From contig CAJQQZ010000048.1 in the NCBI GenBank assembly GCA_905480575.1, forward strand, positions 1 to 46,893: a stretch of 46,893 nucleotides of DNA, in the 5' to 3' direction. Positions within the stretch are counted from its first letter, which is position 1; each line of letters starts with the position of its first letter. The stretch is from an uncultured Alphaproteobacteria bacterium (GTDB lineage Bacteria > Pseudomonadota > Alphaproteobacteria > UBA7985 > CAJQQZ01). Made by a program: the position numbers and the translations under genes. Positions 36,947-45,632 of the stretch are shown one piece after another. The notes beneath the pieces are model-generated. The model had not been told where the DNA came from, ran no database searches, and saw only the letters and a list, made by a program, of their open reading frames with translations.

Positions 36947-37765
36947 ATGAATGAACCCGCAGCTCAAGCCGCAGGATCTCATGACAAGGTCATTGGCGAT
37001 GTTATGTTGGACGTTAATGCGATCACTCTCCGTTTTGGTGGAGTGGTGGCGCTCAACAACATTTCCTTTAATGTTCGAAAACATGAAATTCTAGCGATTA
37101 TTGGCCCCAACGGTGCCGGCAAAACGTCGATGCTTAATGTGATTAATGGTTTTTACCATCCTCAAGAGGGAGAGATCACATTTAAGGGCAATGTTCGCAG
37201 CCAAATGCGCCCACATATCGCCGCGTCTCAGGGAATAGCCCGTACTTTCCAGAACGTGGCGCTCTTCAAAGGCATGTCGACCCTCGATAACATCATGTCT
37301 GGGCGTTTGATGAAAATGAAACGCAACTTTCTTTGGCAAGCACTGCACTTTGGTCCAGCGCGCAAGGAAGAGTTGGAACATCGTGCTTTTGTCGAGAAAA
37401 TCATCGACTTCCTTGAAATTCAATCCATCCGCAAAACACCTGTTGGGCGTTTGCCTTATGGATTGCAAAAGCGTGTTGAGTTGGGCCGTGCCTTGGCCAT
37501 GGAACCAGAGCTACTGTTGCTCGACGAACCAATGGCGGGCATGAACACTGAGGAAAAAGAGGACATGTGCCGCTTTATTCTGGATGTGAATGATGAATTC
37601 GGCACCACCATTTGCCTGATCGAACATGATATGGGCGTTGTTATGGATATCTCTGATCGTGTGGTCGTTCTGGACTATGGTCGCAAAATTGGTGACGGAA
37701 CACCTAATGAGGTTCGAAACAATCAAGAAGTTATCGACGCCTATTTGGGAGTCAGCCATGATTAA
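36947..37765 (+). CDS. livG: ABC transporter ATP-binding protein, LivG type
   Basis: One of the two ATPases of a branched-chain-amino-acid-type (HAAT family) importer. The 272-residue protein has Walker A GPNGAGKTS near residue 56, the Q-loop region ARTFQNVALF, and a variant signature LPYGLQKRVELGRALA with YGLQK instead of LSGGQ. Walker B is LLLLDEPMAG and the switch His is in LIEHDMGVV. The C-terminal GTPNEVRNNQEVIDAYLG is the usual LivG tail. The YG-x-Q-K signature is unusual for LivG but is found in transporters paired with acyl-CoA ligases. It starts three bases after the ligase stop. Confidence 0.94.
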   Translation: MNEPAAQAAGSHDKVIGDVMLDVNAITLRFGGVVALNNISFNVRKHEILAIIGPNGAGKTSMLNVINGFYHPQEGEITFKGNVRSQMRPHIAASQGIARTFQNVALFKGMSTLDNIMSGRLMKMKRNFLWQALHFGPARKEELEHRAFVEKIIDFLEIQSIRKTPVGRLPYGLQKRVELGRALAMEPELLLLDEPMAGMNTEEKEDMCRFILDVNDEFGTTICLIEHDMGVVMDISDRVVVLDYGRKIGDGTPNEVRNNQEVIDAYLGVSHD

Positions 37766-37800
37766 CACATCAACAGTAACAAACAGAGGGGAGCAATAAA

Positions 37801-38937
37801 ATGGAACTGCTACAAGCCTTATTCGTATCTCCTTTCATGGATATGTGGAACGAACCCGCATTCTTTATCGAGACTTTCACCAAAGGCCTGCTGACCGGTG
37901 TCCTCTATTCACTGGTGGCTCTTGGTTTCGTTTTGATTTTCAAGGCCTCAGGCGTTTTCAACTTCGCCCAAGGTGTCATGGCTTTATTCGCTGCTCTGAC
38001 TCTGGTCGGATTACTCGAATTCATGCAAGGCAAGGACATGACCGCCAACCATTTGGTGGGAATGACCGTTGTTGCCGCCGTTGTCGCCATTGGCATGCTT
38101 GGTTTGAAAAAAGTTAATAAAATCAGCTCTGTACAGGCACCTTATGCGCTTCTGGGCTTCTGCGCAGTCGTCGGATTTGCCTGGATATTGCGCACGATAG
38201 GCCTCCCGAATTACATACTGATCCCCTTCGCGATTGTCGGTACAATCATCACGATGATAGCCCTCGCCTACCTGATAGAAATCGCCGTTTTGAGGCCCTT
38301 GGTTAACCAGGAACTGATCATCCTCTTTATGTCGACACTCGGTCTTGCTTATGTTCTCGAAGGTGTTGGTGACTTGTTGTGGGGCTCTGATGTTAAGATC
38401 TTAGACATTGGCCTGCCTACCGATATCTATATCGCTGAGTTTCCATTCGGTGATGTTTACATAGAACAACTGGATATGGTCGCCGCTGTCGTCGCAGCGG
38501 CAATGGTGATAATTCTAGCAATATTCTTTAACAAGACACGCATTGGTCGCGCTCTTCGAGCGGTGGCAGATGATCACCAAGCAGCGATGTCCGTCGGTAT
38601 CCCATTGAAAACCATTTGGGTTATTGTTTGGTCAGTCGCGGGTATTGTTGCGATGGTTGCTGGCGTTATGTGGGGCAGCAGCTCTGGTGTTCAATTCTCG
38701 TTGTCGCTTATCGCACTCAAGGCCCTGCCTGTTCTTATTCTCGGAGGTTTCACGTCAATTCCAGGCGCCATCGTCGGCGGATTGATTATTGGTGTTTCTG
38801 AAAAACTGGCAGAAGTCTTCTGGTATGACCTCCATGGCGGTGCCATTGAGAACTGGTTCGCTTACTTTGTTGCACTCGCATTCTTGTTGTTCAGGCCCCA
38901 AGGTCTGTTCGGCGAGAAAATCATTGAACGTATTTAA
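37801..38937 (+). CDS. livH: ABC transporter permease, LivH type
   Basis: Inner-membrane permease of the HAAT importer. The 378-residue protein has eight or so hydrophobic segments and the LivH motifs LVALGFVLIFKASGVFNFAQG near residue 40. The EAA-like cytoplasmic loop is IGRALRAVADDHQAAMSVGI near 245. It is longer than E. coli LivH (308) through an extra hydrophobic stretch at about 80-155. The ATG at 37801 follows GGGGAG. It lies 35 bases after livG. Confidence 0.94.
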   Translation: MELLQALFVSPFMDMWNEPAFFIETFTKGLLTGVLYSLVALGFVLIFKASGVFNFAQGVMALFAALTLVGLLEFMQGKDMTANHLVGMTVVAAVVAIGMLGLKKVNKISSVQAPYALLGFCAVVGFAWILRTIGLPNYILIPFAIVGTIITMIALAYLIEIAVLRPLVNQELIILFMSTLGLAYVLEGVGDLLWGSDVKILDIGLPTDIYIAEFPFGDVYIEQLDMVAAVVAAAMVIILAIFFNKTRIGRALRAVADDHQAAMSVGIPLKTIWVIVWSVAGIVAMVAGVMWGSSSGVQFSLSLIALKALPVLILGGFTSIPGAIVGGLIIGVSEKLAEVFWYDLHGGAIENWFAYFVALAFLLFRPQGLFGEKIIERI

Positions 38938-38951
38938 GGAGGGTTTGAAAC

Positions 38952-40025
38952 ATGTTTTATCGTGAATCCGGTCAATTCAAGTCCTCTTACGCAAAAGATC
39001 AGGCGATCTTCCCGATCCGCCAAGATCAGATTGCAATTGTCTTAATTCTTGCAGTCGCTTTCCTGGTCGTTCCTTGGTTTGTAAACGACTATTGGTCTAA
39101 ATCAGTCCTCCAGCCATTCTTGGTTTTCTCCATTGCTGCAATCGGTCTCAATATCCTTGTTGGATATTGCGGACAGATCTCGCTGGGTACCGGTGGATTT
39201 ATGGCGGTCGGCGCTTACGCCTCCTACAAGATCATGACTTCTTTTCCGGACATGCCGATTGTCTTGGTAATCATTTTGTCGGGTTTCTGTGCGGCAGGTG
39301 TCGGAATTCTCTTTGGCCTGCCTTCTCTGCGCATTAAGGGCTTCTATCTGGCGGTGGCGACGTTGGCGTCCCAGTTCTTCCTGATTTGGATGTTTAACAA
39401 GGTTCCTTGGTTCCATAACTATACCATGAGCCAAATCACAGTCCCTCCCCGCGAATTTTTAGGTGTCACGGTCACTTCATCTTCCGCCGGACCTGCAGCG
39501 CAGTATTTGTTCTGTCTCGGTTTTGTCGTCGTCGGTGCGTGGCTGGCGAAAAATCTTGTTCGCGGTCGAACAGGTAGATCCTGGATGGCTATCAGAGATA
39601 TGGACATAGCGGCTGAGTTGATTGGTATCCGTCCTCTTCAAACCAAGCTTCTGGCATTCGCCATCTCATCCTTTTACATCGGTATCTCAGGCGCTCTCAT
39701 CTTCTGCGTCTATCTCGGCACCGTGGAGGCCAGTGAAGCTTTTGATATTAACCAGTCATTCCTTGTATTGTTTATGATCATCATTGGTGGTCTTGGATCA
39801 ATTCTAGGTTCCTTCTTGGGCGCTGGCTTTATGATCCTTATGCCAATCGTTCTAAAGAACATCATGGTTGGCTCGTTTGGCATGGCGGCTGTTACAGCCA
39901 AGCACATTGAGATCTCCCTTATGGGAGTATTGATTGTTTTCTTCTTGATCGTTGAACCGCATGGTTTTGCGCGCCTCTGGCAGATCTTGAAGGAAAAACT
40001 GAGACTCTGGCCCTTCCCTTACTAA
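38952..40025 (+). CDS. livM: ABC transporter permease, LivM type
   Basis: Second permease of the importer, 357 residues, with LNILVGYCGQISLGTGGFMAVGAYASY near residue 70, the LivM hallmark. The cytoplasmic coupling loop is TGRSWMAIRDMDIAAELIGI near 205. A soluble N-terminal 25 residues precedes the first membrane segment. The ATG at 38952 has GGAGGG upstream. It is 14 bases after livH. A 125-base gap then separates it from the binding-protein gene, which may allow that gene separate, higher expression. Confidence 0.94.
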   Translation: MFYRESGQFKSSYAKDQAIFPIRQDQIAIVLILAVAFLVVPWFVNDYWSKSVLQPFLVFSIAAIGLNILVGYCGQISLGTGGFMAVGAYASYKIMTSFPDMPIVLVIILSGFCAAGVGILFGLPSLRIKGFYLAVATLASQFFLIWMFNKVPWFHNYTMSQITVPPREFLGVTVTSSSAGPAAQYLFCLGFVVVGAWLAKNLVRGRTGRSWMAIRDMDIAAELIGIRPLQTKLLAFAISSFYIGISGALIFCVYLGTVEASEAFDINQSFLVLFMIIIGGLGSILGSFLGAGFMILMPIVLKNIMVGSFGMAAVTAKHIEISLMGVLIVFFLIVEPHGFARLWQILKEKLRLWPFPY

Positions 40026-40150
40026 GAGGGGCCAAACAGAATCGCTCGCGTTGTAGCGGTTTGCGCTCAAAGAGGTCTTAAGCTAAGCTGAAAGTCCTCA
40101 AAGCAATTTGGGTGAATAAACAACGCAATTGTTGAATTGGGAGAACCCTT

Positions 40151-41476
40151 ATGAACTTAAAAAAACTAGCTCTCGGTGCTCTAGCCGCAGCTGTTGTCGC
40201 TACACCAATGGCGCTCAGCACTCCGGCTTCTGCTTACGAGTACACAATTCCTGGTCTGGTCTACAGAACTGGCCCTTATGCCCCTAACGGCATTCCTTTC
40301 GCTAACGGCTATGCTGATTACTTTAAGCTCCTGAACGAGCGTGACGGCGGTATCGGCGGTGTTAAGCTGAACGTTGTTGAGTGTGAAACAGGCTACAACA
40401 CTAAAGTCGGTGTTGAGTGCTATGAGAACCTAAAGAATGAAGGCGATTCAGGCGCTATGGTTTTCAGCCCGCTTTCTACTGGTATCACTTACGCATTGAT
40501 CCCGAAGGCGACTGAAGACGAAATTCCTATCTTCTCTATGGGCTATGGCCGTACATCAGCTGCTGATGGTACTGTTTTCCCTTGGGTCTTTAACTTCCCA
40601 ACAACCTACTGGTCGCAGGCAACAGCCTTCGTTAAGTATGTTGGCGCTCAAGAAGGCGGCATGGAAAACCTAAAAGGCAAGAAGATTGCTTTGGTTTACC
40701 ACAACTCTGCTTACGGTAAAGAGCCGATCAAGACCCTTGAAGTACTCGCTGCTGACCTCGGGTTCGAGTTGATGCTTCTTCCTGTTGACCACCCAGGTCA
40801 GGAACAGAAAGCGACATGGCTCCAGGTTCGTCGTGCTAAGCCTGACTGGATCTTCATGTGGGGTTGGGGTGTTATGAACCAGGTTGCTATTAAAGAAGCA
40901 GCCTCAATCAAGTACCCAATGGATCATTTCATCGGCGTTTGGTGGTCAGGTTCTGAAAATGACGTCCTTCCTGCTGGTGACGGTGCGAACGGTTATCTCG
41001 CTGGTACATTCCACTCACCTTCAAACTCATTGCCAGTTCACGACCAAATTCGTGACATGCTCTATGCAAATGGCAACGGTGCCGGCGAAGTCGACCGTGT
41101 TGGCGAAGTTCTTTACAACCGCGGTATGCTGAACGCCATGTTCATTGCTGAAGGCATCAAGAATGCTCAAGCAATCCACGGCACAACAGAGCTTCGTGGT
41201 AAGCATCTTCGTGATGGTCTTGAGGCTATGGACATTACTGAGGCCCGCCTCGCTGAACTTGGTATGGGCGGTTTCACTCCAGAAGTGAAAGTTACCTGTG
41301 CTGATCACGAGGGTGGTGGACCGGTTCGCATTCAACAGTGGAATGCTGCTGACCAAAAATGGGAATGGGCTTCTGATTGGATCACACCAATGTCAGACGT
41401 CGTCCGTGAACTTGTAATGGCTGACTCAGCTGCTTATGCAGCAGAGAACAACATCACACCAGTTGACTGTAACTAA
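40151..41476 (+). CDS. Periplasmic substrate-binding protein of the Liv-type ABC importer
   Basis: A 441-residue type I periplasmic binding protein (Peripla_BP_6 fold). The signal peptide MNLKKLALGALAAAVVATPM is cleaved after ASA, leaving YEYTIPGLVYRTGPYAPNG. Compared with LivK (about 370 residues) it is long and carries many aromatic residues (WVFNFPTTYW, WIFMWGWGVMNQ, GVWWSGSEND). That suits an organic acid or aromatic ligand better than a branched-chain amino acid, but this is inference. It is flanked by livM and livF. A GGGAG site lies seven bases before the ATG. Two hairpins follow the gene, as expected for a highly expressed binding protein. Confidence 0.93.
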   Translation: MNLKKLALGALAAAVVATPMALSTPASAYEYTIPGLVYRTGPYAPNGIPFANGYADYFKLLNERDGGIGGVKLNVVECETGYNTKVGVECYENLKNEGDSGAMVFSPLSTGITYALIPKATEDEIPIFSMGYGRTSAADGTVFPWVFNFPTTYWSQATAFVKYVGAQEGGMENLKGKKIALVYHNSAYGKEPIKTLEVLAADLGFELMLLPVDHPGQEQKATWLQVRRAKPDWIFMWGWGVMNQVAIKEAASIKYPMDHFIGVWWSGSENDVLPAGDGANGYLAGTFHSPSNSLPVHDQIRDMLYANGNGAGEVDRVGEVLYNRGMLNAMFIAEGIKNAQAIHGTTELRGKHLRDGLEAMDITEARLAELGMGGFTPEVKVTCADHEGGGPVRIQQWNAADQKWEWASDWITPMSDVVRELVMADSAAYAAENNITPVDCN

Positions 41477-41487
41477 TCTCTGAAGTT

Positions 41488-41517
41488 GAGCGAAGGTCAC
41501 TCACGTGGCTTTCGCTC
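41488..41517 (+). terminator. Hairpin after the substrate-binding-protein gene
   Basis: GAGCGAA pairs with TTCGCTC around an inner GTCAC/GTGGC stem, 12 bases past the stop codon, then CTCTTTC. Probably a partial terminator or 3' stabiliser that lowers livF expression relative to the binding protein. Confidence 0.65.
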
Positions 41518-41527
41518 CTCTTTCAAG

Positions 41528-41549
41528 CAGCGTCGAAATCCGCTGTTTT
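41528..41549 (+). terminator. Second hairpin with T-run before livF
   Basis: CAGCG, an eight-base loop and CGCTG are followed by TTTT. With the stem just before it, this makes a tandem structure in the 111-base gap between the binding protein and livF. The stem has only 5 bp, so it is likely leaky. Confidence 0.5.
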
Positions 41550-41587
41550 AAAGAGGAAACTAAACAATCATCGCTGGGAGCGTAAAT

Positions 41588-42424
41588 GTGGCTGAAGCTG
41601 CTTTAAACCAGAATGCCGATCAAGGTGAAATCATTCTCTCGGTTAACAACATCGAGGTTGTCTATAACCACGTAATCCTGGTGCTTAAGGGCGTTTCGCT
41701 TGCAGTGCCTCAGGGTGGTATCGTTGCTATCCTCGGTGCCAATGGTGCGGGAAAAACAACCACACTCAAAGCCATTTCCAACCTGTTGAATGCTGAACGC
41801 GGCGAAGTCACCAAGGGTTCGATCGAGTTCCATGGTGAACAAGTCGACTCTATGACGCCCAATGATTTGGTTCGGCGCGGTTGTATCCAGGTTATGGAAG
41901 GCCGTCATTGCTTCGAGCATTTAACAGTGGAAGAAAATCTGCTGACGGGTGCCTACACCCGGACCGATGGTCGTGCCGGGGTTAATCAAGCCCTAGAGAT
42001 GGTCTACAACTATTTCCCTCGCTTGAGAGAAAGAAGAACGTCACTTGCCGGGTACACTTCGGGTGGCGAGCAGCAAATGACCGCCATTGGCCGTGCCTTG
42101 ATGTCCAACCCTTCTATGATCCTGCTGGATGAACCCTCCATGGGCCTAGCGCCTCAGTTGGTGGAAGAGATTTTTGAGATCGTTAAGAAGCTCAACCAAC
42201 AGGAAGGCGTGACTTTCCTACTGGCTGAACAGAACACCAACGTCGCGCTCAAATACGCGACTTACGGCTACATCCTAGAATCTGGTCGTGTTGTTATGGA
42301 TGGTGACGCTAAATCGCTCCGAGAAAACGATGACGTTAAAGAATTTTATCTTGGCGTCAGCGAAGAAGGTCGCAAGTCGTTCAAGGACGCAAAGTCTTAC
42401 AAACGTCGCAAACGTTGGTTATAG
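41588..42424 (+). CDS. livF: ABC transporter ATP-binding protein, LivF type
   Basis: Second ATPase of the importer, 278 residues. It has Walker A GANGAGKTT, signature YTSGGEQQMTAIGRALM, Walker B MILLDEPSMGLAP and LLAEQNTNVALKYATYGYI. The signature's TSGGEQQ follows the LivF pattern. The start is the GTG at 41588 with GGGAG seven bases upstream. The ATG-like triplet two bases earlier is out of frame. The C terminus has a basic extension (KSFKDAKSYKRRKRWL) longer than in E. coli LivF. It completes the set LivG-LivH-LivM-binding protein-LivF, which is needed for a working transporter. Confidence 0.95.
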   Translation: MAEAALNQNADQGEIILSVNNIEVVYNHVILVLKGVSLAVPQGGIVAILGANGAGKTTTLKAISNLLNAERGEVTKGSIEFHGEQVDSMTPNDLVRRGCIQVMEGRHCFEHLTVEENLLTGAYTRTDGRAGVNQALEMVYNYFPRLRERRTSLAGYTSGGEQQMTAIGRALMSNPSMILLDEPSMGLAPQLVEEIFEIVKKLNQQEGVTFLLAEQNTNVALKYATYGYILESGRVVMDGDAKSLRENDDVKEFYLGVSEEGRKSFKDAKSYKRRKRWL

Positions 42425-42467
42425 TAGGCGCTACCGTACTCAACTAATCCTCGTAGGATCACTTTTG

Positions 42468-43106
42468 ATGAATAAGATTTTCGCTGCCGCATTGGCCCTT
42501 AGCCTTTGTGCTCCTTCTTTCATGGCCAATGCAGAAGAAAAGCAAGATGGCCCACCCCGCTGGTTCCATCTCGTTGGTGACGAATACTTTCACATTCCTG
42601 TCCAGGATGGCTGGCAAGTTGTTTGGGCTGACCCAAAAAGCGGCGAGAGTCTGATTGAAATCGATTTCATGCCAGTGGATCAAGACCCCGCCGACTGGCA
42701 GGACAAGCTGACCATTCAGGTCATCCCCAAAGAAGAGGACATGACAGCAGAGTTGATGATCAATCAAATTGCTGTTGGCTTTAAAAAGCTCTGTTTAGAC
42801 CACATCCAGACCCCAAACTTCCCGGGCATGGAGAAAGGCATCCAATCGTTCCAGGCGATCGTAGGCTGTGAGTGGCAACCACCAGAGTTTGACAAGACCG
42901 TGTTTGAAAACCTTTATTTGCGCGTCTTTGAAAGCCCCAAAGCAATCTATGTTCAACAGCGCGCTTGGCGTCTAAAGGAATTTTCAGTTTTGATGCTGCC
43001 GCCAGAAATCTACGAAGAAGATCTAGGCCCCATTAACAACTTTGTCCTTTGCAGCCTTTCCGGCGAAGGTATTCCAGTCTGTCCAATCGGAACCAACGAC
43101 CAATGA
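42468..43106 (+). CDS. Secreted protein of unknown function in the Liv operon
   Basis: A 212-residue protein starting at the ATG at 42468. A signal peptide MNKIFAAALALSLCAPSFMA is cleaved after ANA, so it should be periplasmic. The mature part begins EEKQDGPPRWFHLVGDEYFHIP and has four Cys residues that could form disulphides: KKLCLDH, VGCEWQPPE, VLCSLSG and PVCPIGT. Trp and aromatic residues are common. I recognise no family. Translation is coupled to the next gene, since its TGA overlaps the ligase-like ATG (ATGA at 43103-43106). Its place between livF and an AMP-binding gene suggests a helper in binding or processing the transported compound, but that is only context. Frames reading upstream of 42468 lie in the livF gene. 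Confidence 0.75.
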   Translation: MNKIFAAALALSLCAPSFMANAEEKQDGPPRWFHLVGDEYFHIPVQDGWQVVWADPKSGESLIEIDFMPVDQDPADWQDKLTIQVIPKEEDMTAELMINQIAVGFKKLCLDHIQTPNFPGMEKGIQSFQAIVGCEWQPPEFDKTVFENLYLRVFESPKAIYVQQRAWRLKEFSVLMLPPEIYEEDLGPINNFVLCSLSGEGIPVCPIGTNDQ

Positions 43107-44329
43107 GTGATTTTTTCGACAATCTAGAAACCCAGAGCCATGACAAGAGGCAAGCGGACTTGCTTGCTCGTCTTTCTGCGCAGGTAGCGCACGCCAAAGA
43201 CAATACAGCTGGCTTTGGCCGTGTCTTCTCAGACGTTGATGCGCCGTCGGTTTCTTCACTGGAAGCCTTAAGCGAGCTGCCCATCACACGCAAGCCGGAC
43301 CTAGTAGCCATGCAAAAGGACAATCCGCCTTTTGGTGGCTTCGCGGCCAAGAACGCCGGTTCAATGCCGCGCTTGTTCATGTCTCCCGGCCCCATCATGG
43401 ACCCGTCTGGCCCAGGAGATTGGTGGAGTGCTGCTCGTGCTGGATACGCTGCTGGTCTGCGTGCCGGTGATATTGTCATGAACTGCTTCTCCTATCACTT
43501 CACACCAGCGGCCTTCTTGTTCGAAGGCGGTGCTCGTGAAATTGGGTGTGCCGTTATCCCAGCTGGCGTCGGCAATACAGACATGCAAATCACTGCGGCT
43601 TCTGGCTACCAAGCCAATGCCTATGTCGGTACACCTGACTTTCTCAAGATCATTCTCGAGAAGGCTGACGAACAAGGCACAGACCTCTCCTCCATCACAA
43701 AAGCTATGGTTTCCGCTGGGCCCCTCTTCCCGGCATTGCGCCAATGGTACATTGATCGGGGTCTCACCTGTATGCAATGTTATGGCACGGCAGACCTCGG
43801 TATCGTGGCCTATGAAAGCCCGCCGATGGAAGGTATGATCCTCAACGAGAACTACATTGTTCAAATCTGTGGTCCTGATGGTAAACTCGTCGACGATGGT
43901 GAGATTGGCGAAGTCGTCGTCACCACTTTCAACAAAGATTATCCTTTGGTTCGCTTCGGCACAGGCGATCTTTCCGCTGTCTTGCCAGGACAAAGCCCCT
44001 GTGGTCGTACAAATACTCGCATCAAAGGCTGGCTCGGTCGTGCCGACATGATCACTAAAGTGCGCGGCATGTTTGTCCATCCAAGCCAGGTCGAAAAAGC
44101 AGTCAAGTCCTGCCCTGAGATCGAACGCTTCAGTCTTGTGATCACGGAAGAAATGGGCACTGATCATATGACTTTGAAAGTGGTCACAAACGCTGTAGCC
44201 AGCGAGGACTTCCAAGGGCGAGCAGAAAAAGCCCTGTCAGACGCTTGTAAAATTCGGGGCAAAGTTGAGATCGTTGACGAGTTGGCCGAAGACGCCAAAG
44301 CGATTGATGATCAGCGCGTGATAGGATAG
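43103..44329 (+). CDS. PaaK-like AMP-binding protein with non-canonical P-loop
   Basis: A 408-residue protein of the phenylacetate-CoA ligase type. Recognised motifs are YGTADLG (A5, residues 227-233), VRFGTGDLSAV (A7, from 283) and RIKGWLGRADMITKVRG (A8, near 306), followed by VHPSQVEKA typical of PaaK. The expected Gly/Ser/Thr-rich phosphate loop (SSGTTGxP) is replaced by FMSPGPIMDPSGPG at 92-105. A C-terminal Lys is present in DAKAIDDQR. It may still bind ATP in another way, act on an already activated substrate, or be a non-catalytic partner. The start ATG overlaps the TGA of the secreted-protein gene by four bases. It is immediately followed by a Rieske oxygenase gene. Confidence 0.85.
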   Translation: MSDFFDNLETQSHDKRQADLLARLSAQVAHAKDNTAGFGRVFSDVDAPSVSSLEALSELPITRKPDLVAMQKDNPPFGGFAAKNAGSMPRLFMSPGPIMDPSGPGDWWSAARAGYAAGLRAGDIVMNCFSYHFTPAAFLFEGGAREIGCAVIPAGVGNTDMQITAASGYQANAYVGTPDFLKIILEKADEQGTDLSSITKAMVSAGPLFPALRQWYIDRGLTCMQCYGTADLGIVAYESPPMEGMILNENYIVQICGPDGKLVDDGEIGEVVVTTFNKDYPLVRFGTGDLSAVLPGQSPCGRTNTRIKGWLGRADMITKVRGMFVHPSQVEKAVKSCPEIERFSLVITEEMGTDHMTLKVVTNAVASEDFQGRAEKALSDACKIRGKVEIVDELAEDAKAIDDQRVIG

Positions 44330-44363
44330 CCTTCCCTAGAAGTATTGCTAGATGGAGGCCGAG

Positions 44364-45584
44364 ATGCACTTAGACCAACTCATTTCAAAACAACGCCCTG
44401 GATTCACGCTGGATCAGGAATTCTATTGCTCCGACACGATCTTCGAAGAAGAGATCCAGAAAGTCTTTCCAAACCACTGGATGCCTCTGGATCATGCTTC
44501 TCGCATTCCAAATGCTGGCGACTATTTCCTAGTCTCTATTGTCGGTGAATCGATCATTGTTGTACGCGGTAAAGACGGGGACATTCACGCCCACTACAAC
44601 GTTTGCCGCCATCGAGGTTCTAAAGTATGCATCGAGCAAGAAGGCAACGTTAGCCGCCTGACCTGTCCTTATCACGCCTGGACCTATGCTCTTGATGGCA
44701 AGCTTGTCGCTGCTCGTTTGATGCATGAAGATTTTAAGAAAGAAGACTACGGCCTCAAGCCCTGCCATCTGCGCGTGCATGACGGGCTGATCTTTATCAA
44801 TCTCAGCTCCGGCGAAGCCCCAGACTTTGATGAAATGGTCGCGCCACTCTTACCTTTCCTCGACATGCACGGCCTGGACAAGGCGAAGATTGCCCACCGC
44901 GAGGTCTATCCAACGGATGCCAATTGGAAGCTGGTGCTGGACAATTTCTTTGAATGCTATCACTGCGCACCCTCTCATCCCGAGTATTCACGCGTGCATT
45001 CTGCTGCGAAATTGATGGCCTTTGGTGCAGGCCCTGACTCTGGCACTGAAGGCGCCATGAAAGATTTTGAGCCTGAGATGAAGGAATGGCAGGCCAGCGC
45101 ACAAGCGCTTGGCCATTTCACCGGTTCTCATGCTGCCAGAGGCGTTGGCTCGTTTCAGGGGGCTATGCGCGCGCCAATCAAACGAGGTTCCCTATCCGAA
45201 ACAAAAGACGGCACCCCGGTCTCCACCCTCATGGGCAAATTCAAGGATTTTGACGGTGGTCAAACCGCCGTGTCCTTCAATCCTTTTGGCACTATGCTCA
45301 TGTCGAACGACTTTGCTGTCCTGCTCAGGTTCATCCCTCACAGCGCGACCAAGTCCGATATGGAAGTCATCTGGATGGTCAATGCCGACGCCGAGGAAGG
45401 TAGGGACTACGACGTGGAAAAACTCATCTGGGTCTGGGATGTCACCACAAAACAAGACAAAGATATAATCGAATGGAACAGAGCCGGCGTCATGTCACGG
45501 CATTACGAGCCTGGCCCCTATTCCACTCAGGAAGCGGCCTCGGCCAAGCTGATCGAATGGTATTTGAGCCAGCTGGCCGCTTAG
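44364..45584 (+). CDS. Rieske [2Fe-2S] aromatic-ring-hydroxylating-type oxygenase, alpha subunit
   Basis: A 406-residue oxygenase alpha subunit. The Rieske cluster ligands are C81, H83, C101 and H104 (CRHRGSK and CPYHAW). The mononuclear iron site is H200 and H205 in DNFFECYHCAPSHPEY, with a later Asp near DKDIIEWNRAG. The NFxECYHC spelling also occurs in carnitine/choline/betaine-type monooxygenases (CntA, GbcA), so the substrate could be a small quaternary or carboxylated compound as well as an aromatic one. I start at the ATG at 44364, with GGAGG five bases upstream, rather than the ATG at 44352 with no ribosome site. No reductase or ferredoxin gene is in view, so electrons must come from elsewhere. 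It follows the PaaK-like gene by 34 bases. Confidence 0.9.
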   Translation: MHLDQLISKQRPGFTLDQEFYCSDTIFEEEIQKVFPNHWMPLDHASRIPNAGDYFLVSIVGESIIVVRGKDGDIHAHYNVCRHRGSKVCIEQEGNVSRLTCPYHAWTYALDGKLVAARLMHEDFKKEDYGLKPCHLRVHDGLIFINLSSGEAPDFDEMVAPLLPFLDMHGLDKAKIAHREVYPTDANWKLVLDNFFECYHCAPSHPEYSRVHSAAKLMAFGAGPDSGTEGAMKDFEPEMKEWQASAQALGHFTGSHAARGVGSFQGAMRAPIKRGSLSETKDGTPVSTLMGKFKDFDGGQTAVSFNPFGTMLMSNDFAVLLRFIPHSATKSDMEVIWMVNADAEEGRDYDVEKLIWVWDVTTKQDKDIIEWNRAGVMSRHYEPGPYSTQEAASAKLIEWYLSQLAA

Positions 45585-45632
45585 CCCTTTCCTTTACTAT
45601 CGCCCACGAATTGCACTCAGGTAAGATTAACA

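Noticed and set aside
43361-44215. 284-codon minus-strand open frame opposite the PaaK-like gene
   Set aside because: Antisense shadow. The plus-strand frame has the adenylation motifs and is coupled to its neighbours.
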